Assembly: GCA_964492735.1 (NCBI GenBank)
Contig: CAZBLE010000004.1
Coordinates: 1 to 64,000, forward strand
DNA: 64,000 bases
Direction of reading: 5' to 3'
Source: CALKUP01 sp964492735
GTDB lineage: Bacteria; Patescibacteriota; Patescibacteriia; UBA9570; XYC2-FULL-38-9
Part shown: piece after piece, positions 60,082 to 64,000 of the stretch
How the letters are laid out: each line of letters begins with the position of its first letter
Position numbering within the stretch: the stretch's first letter is position 1
The notes under the pieces: model-generated
Told to the model about the DNA's origin: nothing
What the model saw: the letters and a program-made list of their open reading frames with translations, nothing else
Database searches by the model: none
Program-made: the position numbers and the translations under genes

Positions 60082-60101
60082 ATTACTTCAAATGAAGTAA
60101 T
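60082..60101. promoter_or_regulatory. 20-bp perfect palindrome upstream of the collagen-like gene
   Basis: The arms ATTACTTCA (60082-60090) and TGAAGTAAT (60093-60101) flank two bases, giving a perfect dyad about 80 bases upstream of the lipoprotein start. This is the form of a dimeric repressor or activator site. A TTGACC sequence adjoins it on the minus strand. Confidence 0.5.
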
Positions 60102-60678
60102 GTCCAGGTCAATAGTTGGTAATCAGTGATTATTTGTATTCCGTTTTTTTTGTGCGAGAATCCGACGAAGTGCCCGAAGGCAATCTTCAGCGTGGTTCCT
60201 CGCAATCTATATTCAACCACTTGAATACACATCGCGAAGAACCACTAGATCCTACATGCACAACCAATCAACTTCTGATGCGCAAGAAAGATAGTGCGGA
60301 AAATGTGTGAAGAAGTTTGTCGTTTCTTCGTCTTCTTTTTCAAGAAGCAATTTCCGTAACTACCCTTCTCGCGCACCAGAAAAACAGAAGTGTCTTGTAG
60401 TCGTCAATTTTCAAAGTACGTAAGTGTGAATGATTCACCTTACTTCTACATACTTTCCTTTTCAAGGAAGAAGAAAATATGTAGAAGAGGGTGAGGGTGG
60501 CTAAAGGAAAGACGTGAGTCGATCCGCAACCACCCCGCATGTGAAGTTCAGAGCCGTCTGCTCTAGGGACTTCAGCATGAAGAAAGTTTTTTGGGAGCTA
60601 CAGCCCAGGACCATTCACTTGCGTGTTTAGTTGAAGTCCTTGCGGATCTTCAAAACTTTCTCAAAAACCTGTTGTCGA
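60102..60678. other. 577-bp intergenic region rich in stem-loops, no gene recognised
   Basis: No convincing coding frame on either strand. Several hairpins are visible: an outer stem CTTCTACATA/TATGTAGAAG around an inner CTTCCTT/AAGGAAG (about 60443-60488), a dyad GTGAATGATTCAC at about 60425-60437, CTTCTT/AAGAAG near 60340, and a nested stem at 60538-60579 (outer TGAAGT/ACTTCA, inner AGAGC/GCTCT). Such density suggests a structured leader, terminator cluster or small RNA, but no known RNA family was recognised. Confidence 0.4.
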
Positions 60679-61899
60679 CTAGAAGCCGACGTGGATGTTG
60701 GCAGACACCAGCGAGCCGCTTTCGCAGTCGCCAGCAACCGCACCAACACCGCCGGCACTGAGCTCAACGCCCAAGGAAACCGGTCGGCGCCAGGGAGTCA
60801 CAGCCGTGTTCAGGCTGATCCTGCCCTGCCCACCAACGGTGGCCCAGGTCGGCCCCATGGGCGCGACAAAGTCTGCGCCCATGCGGATCTGAGTACGCCC
60901 TTGCGAGCTTTCCCAGACTCGGCCAGCGGCGCCAATGAGCGGCATGCCGGAGACCGACGCCATAGCGTGGTCTGCGCCGATATAGCCCCCGATGCGCCCC
61001 TCCACGGCATTGCTGCCGATGGTGAGGGCACCAAAGGCTCCGAGGACGCTGTGGTCTCCGGCACCAACGATGACAGCTCCAGCACCCACTTCAAATCCGA
61101 CATGAACTCCAGCTTCACACTGGTTGGGCTTGTAAAAATCCAAGTACCCATTCCAGAGGAACCACTGCTCGTCCAAGCCCCAGCCAAGACCAGTGTCATC
61201 GACGTCCGTCAAGTACGACGTGACGCCGTAGCGGATCGTCGTATCCGTAATGGTATCAGGAGGCGGATCGCCGGCCTTAGCAGAGCTGGTATCAACTTTG
61301 AGGGCCAGCAGCTTGGACAGCGGCGTATCCTTGACGCGCTTGGACAGCGGCTCATCGAACTCGGTCTCCGAGCTGAGCTGGTGCGCCTTAGGCGCGCAGC
61401 TGCAGTCCTCGTACAAGACCTGCCCGACACGCACCGTGCCGTCCTGCTGCACTTCGCAGCGCAGGCTAGCGGCGCACTGGCTGCCGTGCGACATGTCCTC
61501 AATCGCAAACTTCGCGGCGCTGATGCAGGCGACCCAGTCCTTGTCGGTGTAGCTGTGCCACACCTGAACAGGGGCGAAGGTCACGGCGTTCAGGCATCCG
61601 GTGAGGAATCCCTCGCCGATCATGCCATCGACAACCTTGCGCGAGTCGTAGATCACGGTCGCGGTTCCCTTGAGGCAGCCCACCTCCCGGAGGGTGGAAT
61701 CACCCTTCTGGTCCGTGCGGACGTTCGTGCCCGCGGGGAGCTCCAGCGTCTGCTGGAACTCCTTCGGGATGGCCGCGCCGAGGTCGTGGAGGGCCGCGGC
61801 GCCAGAGGCACCGGGCACGTAGCGGCAGTCCGCCCAGGCGTTGCCGCCCAGAAAGAAGGAAACGAAGAGGAGGGAGAAGAAAACGAACGAACGGGCCAT
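60679..61899 (-). CDS. GC-rich secreted, outer-membrane-beta-barrel-like protein
   Basis: A 406-residue protein starting MARSFVFFSLLFVSFFLGG at 61899, preceded by an AGGAGG Shine-Dalgarno sequence. It has a signal peptide with probable cleavage after AWA. The N-terminal 200 residues are Cys-containing and soluble. The C-terminal 190 residues show alternating small/hydrophobic strands rich in Gly (VHVGFEVGAGAVIVGAG, IGGYIGADHAMAS, VELSAGGVGAVAG) and the chain ends in a Phe (NIHVGF), the usual C-terminal signal of outer-membrane barrels. Such a protein makes sense only in a cell with an outer membrane. Composition matches the collagen-like gene downstream and not the backbone genome. Function unknown. 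Confidence 0.68.
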   Translation of the reverse strand: MARSFVFFSLLFVSFFLGGNAWADCRYVPGASGAAALHDLGAAIPKEFQQTLELPAGTNVRTDQKGDSTLREVGCLKGTATVIYDSRKVVDGMIGEGFLTGCLNAVTFAPVQVWHSYTDKDWVACISAAKFAIEDMSHGSQCAASLRCEVQQDGTVRVGQVLYEDCSCAPKAHQLSSETEFDEPLSKRVKDTPLSKLLALKVDTSSAKAGDPPPDTITDTTIRYGVTSYLTDVDDTGLGWGLDEQWFLWNGYLDFYKPNQCEAGVHVGFEVGAGAVIVGAGDHSVLGAFGALTIGSNAVEGRIGGYIGADHAMASVSGMPLIGAAGRVWESSQGRTQIRMGADFVAPMGPTWATVGGQGRISLNTAVTPWRRPVSLGVELSAGGVGAVAGDCESGSLVSANIHVGF

Positions 61900-61910
61900 G
61901 GTGGCCTCCT

Positions 61911-61980
61911 GGATGTTGGAACCCGGAACTTTTTTGTTTGTCCGGGGGTTGATTCTGTATGGAGCGTTTTTGCGCTCCGG
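61911..61980 (-). promoter_or_regulatory. Structured leader of the outer-membrane-like gene
   Basis: Upstream of the AGGAGG, two hairpins follow each other: AACCC-GGAC-type arms near 61919-61948 around an A/T-rich loop, and GGAGCG/CGCTCC near 61962-61980. On the plus strand the second is followed by a T-run and could end transcription coming from the left. Whether it serves as leader or terminator is open. Confidence 0.45.
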
Positions 61981-62015
61981 TTTTTTATTTGCGGCTGCTG
62001 TTTGATGTGTCCATA

Positions 62016-62171
62016 ATGGACGATCATCTATCAGCTTCCCGCATTTTACAATTCATATTACTCATGAATCACAAATCGCGAGAAGCGATACAGCAACACG
62101 CAAAAATCCAAGAACACAACATTCGACGCAATTTGCGCACGACTGTAAAAGCCGGCAACAAGACTGCCTAG
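62016..62171 (+). CDS. Small hypothetical protein (51 residues)
   Basis: An ATG at 62016 opens a 51-codon frame ending TAG at 62171. The product is helical and basic (SASRILQFILLMNHKSREAI, then IQEHNIRRNLRTTVKAGNKTA). Its composition is like the AT-richer backbone. There is no Shine-Dalgarno sequence and no recognised family. The stop codon overlaps the first arm of the large hairpin at 62168. It could be a gene or chance. Confidence 0.35.
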   Translation: MDDHLSASRILQFILLMNHKSREAIQQHAKIQEHNIRRNLRTTVKAGNKTA

Positions 62172-62276
62172 TGGTCTATCGCATATAATGATCTACTGAC
62201 AAACGCAAGTGGAAAACCACCGCGAGATAGATCACTAGAAGCGAAAGACCAGACGAATATGTGACGCGTTTCGTCG
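62168..62276 (+). ncRNA. Structured element with nested stems, possible small RNA
   Basis: A 13-bp outer stem (62168-62180 with 62226-62238, one G-T pair when read as RNA) encloses an inner hairpin GTGG-AAAA-CCAC (62209-62220). A further hairpin GACGAA/TTCGTC follows near 62253-62276. The G-T pair within an otherwise perfect stem suggests function as RNA rather than DNA. No known family recognised. Confidence 0.4.
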
Positions 62277-62326
62277 GTATCCGTAAAGTATTTGTAGCTA
62301 TTATCAATGTGCTGCCGCGTAAACAC

Positions 62327-62586
62327 TCATTCACGCGACTGATTACAATACCACAAAACTTCTAAATTGTCAATACCTTCTGCACCCCCCATTGCGAATA
62401 ATGTAGAATTATCTCTAATATAAGCCATTTTTGTCGCTTTATCTGAAAGATGCTATTATCCCCTTCCACCCTCTTGAAGTAAAGCTAGAAGACCAGCTTC
62501 TTGAAGAGAATTAACCCTATCTTTATTTAAAACACACAAAATACCTTCTCGTGTATCTATTATTTTATTTCTTCTAATTTTGATTG
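62327..62586 (-). pseudogene. Two short coding-like frames, possible decayed gene
   Basis: On the minus strand, a 33-codon frame from an ATG at 62428 to TGA at 62327 (MAYIRDNSTLFAMGGAEG...) and, in another frame, about 42 codons from near 62586 to a TAA at 62457 (containing TREGILCVLNKDRVNSLQEA) read like protein but lack a common frame. They could be the remains of one frameshifted gene. Otherwise nothing is seen in 62277-62587. Confidence 0.22.
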
Positions 62587-62587
62587 T

Positions 62588-62893
62588 ATGTCAAAAAAAG
62601 TATCAAATAACAAGTCTAACAATGAAAATTTGTTCCGAATCATTCAAGAGCAAAACGCCCAACTTCTTTTGGGTGTCACATCAATAAAAGAAGCTATGCT
62701 TGATGTGCAAGCTGAAATTGTTGAAATTCGAAAAGAACGGGAGTATGAGGGGCGTGCATATTTAGAACACATGGATCTTGTCCGGAAGTTGCAAAACAAA
62801 ATTGACGATGTGGTTCTTGGGTTGCATTCATTTACAAAAACAGCAAAGGAGCTTCTAGAAAGCAAGGTTGCAAAAGGCAAAAGAAAAAGCTAA
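62588..62893 (+). CDS. Small coiled-coil protein, unknown function
   Basis: A 101-residue, highly charged protein. An Asn/Lys/Ser-rich start (MSKKVSNNKSNNEN) is followed by long amphipathic helices (FRIIQEQNAQLLLGVTSIKE, EIVEIRKEREYEGRAYLEHM) and a basic tail. No signal peptide, no known domain. The gene has no Shine-Dalgarno sequence and lies 12 bp before another small coiled-coil gene, so the two are probably co-transcribed and may interact. The terminator at 63184 would end both. Confidence 0.6.
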   Translation: MSKKVSNNKSNNENLFRIIQEQNAQLLLGVTSIKEAMLDVQAEIVEIRKEREYEGRAYLEHMDLVRKLQNKIDDVVLGLHSFTKTAKELLESKVAKGKRKS

Positions 62894-62905
62894 AATATCT
62901 TCTCT

Positions 62906-63175
62906 ATGAAAAACATTAATAACGCACCAAAAACACTTGAAGAAAAAGTTGATCTTATTCTTCAAAAAAGTGAAAAAATTGATGTACTTGAATTCACAAT
63001 GAAAGAAAATCATCGCGAACTTACGCACCGCATGGACAAAATGGATCAAAAACAAGATGCTATTCTGCGATCTGCCGACAAAATTGCTACACTCCAAAGC
63101 AAGAATGAAACTGAAATTAAGGCAACGCAAGGACTATACGACACGCTCTCTAAGCATGTCGGCTTTGCGCAATAG
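62906..63175 (+). CDS. Small coiled-coil protein, unknown function
   Basis: An 89-residue protein made almost entirely of predicted coiled coil: TLEEKVDLILQKSEKIDVLE, then RMDKMDQKQDAILRSADKIA and a short tail. The repeated K[V/I]D and MDK heptads resemble the first half of the protein at 58229. Such short coiled-coil proteins are common in CPR genomes and have no assigned function. It follows the 62588 gene by 12 bp and ends just before a strong bidirectional terminator. Confidence 0.6.
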   Translation: MKNINNAPKTLEEKVDLILQKSEKIDVLEFTMKENHRELTHRMDKMDQKQDAILRSADKIATLQSKNETEIKATQGLYDTLSKHVGFAQ

Positions 63176-63183
63176 CATTTACT

Positions 63184-63210
63184 AAAAGACCCTCGCGTGA
63201 GGGTCTTTTA
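63184..63210. terminator. Bidirectional intrinsic terminator
   Basis: Perfect arms AAAAGACCCTC and GAGGGTCTTTT (within 63184-63210) with a short loop, flanked by A and T runs on the two sides. It separates the coiled-coil genes (+) from the convergent Wzz-type gene (-) and can serve both. Confidence 0.88.
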
Positions 63211-63224
63211 GTATTTGTTTTTAT

Positions 63225-63999
63225 TTAGGCAATCGGTTGTGGAATGGTGACAACTTGTGGTGCAGCTTGCATCTGCAAGACATTCATCGGCAAAATATTT
63301 TTCCAGGTAAGATGATCTAATACACGATATTCAGCTGTTTCCATCAATTCTTCAACCTGCTCCACTTCTTGCACAACAGCTCGCTCAATTACCTGCGCTT
63401 CATGCACGACAGCCTGCTCAATCTGTTGGGCTTCTTGAGCAATTTCGTGTTCTACTGTTTGAAGCAGTGGCGCTACTTGCGCTACTGGCTGTACAACTGG
63501 AGCAGTCTCCATTGCTGGTGCAATCACCGGAGTGTGTACTTGTGGCATATCCACAACTGCTTGAACCGGCGCTGGCGCTACAGTATCCTGCATAGTTTCT
63601 TGAGCAGCAACACGCCGCACATCTTGCACGCCTGCGTTATTCGCACGCTGCCATTCAGCCGACATTGTTGCAACTAATTTCCATTCTTTCACAAGAAAGA
63701 GGTAAAAAACACTACCAATAAGACCAACTAAAAACCCAGCAAATGTCACCATTGGAATGTTTGGACGCACCGGTTTGTCTGATGTTAATACCTTATCTAC
63801 TTGCTTTAATTCAATGGCATATTTGTTTGCACCATGATATTCAGCCGCATTTGCAATCAATGTTTCAGACACTGCTTGTGCGAGGCTAGCGGCTTTTTGT
63901 GGATCTGTATCATAGACACTGATCTGAATAATAGATGAATTCGGCAATGTTGAGGCAGTGACTGTATTTGTCCAAGAATCCTTTTTTTCACGATCTGTA
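63225..63999 (-). CDS. Wzz-type polysaccharide chain-length/co-polymerase protein, C-terminal part
   Basis: The frame is open to the right edge of the window, so the N-terminus is missing; 257 codons are visible. After a periplasmic-type region (SSIIQISVYDTDPQKAASLAQAVSETLI) comes the Pro-rich segment DKPVRPNIPMVTFAGFLVGLIGSVF, which is the conserved Pro motif and second membrane helix of Wzz/PCP proteins. A cytoplasmic tail of about 150 residues follows, rich in Val, Ala, Gln and Glu, with low-complexity VVHEAQVIERAVVQEVEQVEE heptads, likely a coiled coil. Wzz proteins control chain length in flippase-dependent polymer assembly, which fits the Wzx at 55197. No tyrosine kinase domain is present. 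Confidence 0.78.
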   Translation of the reverse strand, partial: TDREKKDSWTNTVTASTLPNSSIIQISVYDTDPQKAASLAQAVSETLIANAAEYHGANKYAIELKQVDKVLTSDKPVRPNIPMVTFAGFLVGLIGSVFYLFLVKEWKLVATMSAEWQRANNAGVQDVRRVAAQETMQDTVAPAPVQAVVDMPQVHTPVIAPAMETAPVVQPVAQVAPLLQTVEHEIAQEAQQIEQAVVHEAQVIERAVVQEVEQVEELMETAEYRVLDHLTWKNILPMNVLQMQAAPQVVTIPQPIA

Positions 64000-64000
64000 C

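Noticed and set aside
60538..60579. Group II intron domain V, because of a GAGCCGT sequence
   Set aside because: The rest of the domain V consensus and the GUGYG start are missing, and no intron-encoded reverse transcriptase is present.
60631..62016. Long plus-strand open frame (461 codons) opposite the outer-membrane-like gene
   Set aside because: It is an antisense frame kept open by high GC. The minus-strand gene has a Shine-Dalgarno sequence, a signal peptide and a natural C-terminus; the plus frame has none.
1..64000. CRISPR array, toxin-antitoxin or restriction system, insertion sequence
   Set aside because: No regularly spaced repeats, no transposase, nuclease or toxin motifs were seen on either strand.

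Overview
The window is almost certainly a metagenome-assembled bacterial contig. Its backbone is a moderately AT-rich genome using the standard code: TGA ends native genes at 24219 and 56477. Native genes are tightly packed, often overlap by 4-17 bp, and nearly all lack a Shine-Dalgarno sequence. Several promoters sit so close to the ATG that the mRNA should be leaderless. Together with the gene content this suggests a Patescibacteria/CPR-like organism, but no 16S or ribosomal-protein block is present to prove it. Against this backbone stand patches of clearly different composition: the rdgB end (1-336), a ~145 bp piece inside rmlD beside a 10-N gap (16043-16186), a 2H phosphoesterase gene (43.8-44.5 kb), and a GC-rich block with a collagen-like lipoprotein and an outer-membrane-like protein (58.9-62.0 kb). 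Some are probably mis-joins; others may be real transfer.

Layout. 0.4-5.6 kb: a three-domain DUF457 membrane protein, two tandem GT39-like membrane glycosyltransferases and a HIT protein. 5.6-15.7 kb: housekeeping genes (rpmG, tRNA-Thr, tRNA-Tyr, rlmN, a fused CoaD-CoaE, a PadR/HAAS pair, an O-methyltransferase, DUF167, a phosphotransferase-fold protein, a DUF4352 lipoprotein), with a spurious 100-N gap at 9612-9711. 15.7-21.1 kb: a dTDP-rhamnose operon (rmlA, C, B, D) led by two membrane/surface proteins. 21.2-25.4 kb (+): a sugar epimerase and three glycosyltransferases. 25.4-43.8 kb (-): a very long operon of glycosyltransferases and giant membrane proteins, headed by an unusual enzyme set (GDPD-like protein, membrane-kinase fusion, HAD phosphatase, class II aldolase, tandem nucleotidyltransferase). 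44.6-54.0 kb (-): an ABC-exported polysaccharide system (Wzm/Wzt, methyltransferase with coiled coil, a GT4-GT2 fusion, a membrane protein fused to a GDPD domain, an EamA transporter). 54.1-58.3 kb (+): GT4, Wzx flippase, a LicC-like nucleotidyltransferase and glycerol-1-phosphate dehydrogenase. The right end holds small coiled-coil proteins and the C-terminal part of a Wzz-type chain-length protein.

Taken together, about 45 kb is one cell-surface glycan locus. Rhamnose and epimerised sugar nucleotides feed many glycosyltransferases. Export could use both an ABC route and a flippase route. The most unusual theme is glycerophosphate chemistry: a G1P dehydrogenase with an adjacent nucleotidyltransferase, two GDPD-type proteins (one fused to a large membrane protein), and a kinase/aldolase/phosphatase/nucleotidyltransferase set of unknown product. 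The best candidate for an undescribed system is therefore an atypical glycerophosphate- or phospho-polyol-containing surface polymer.
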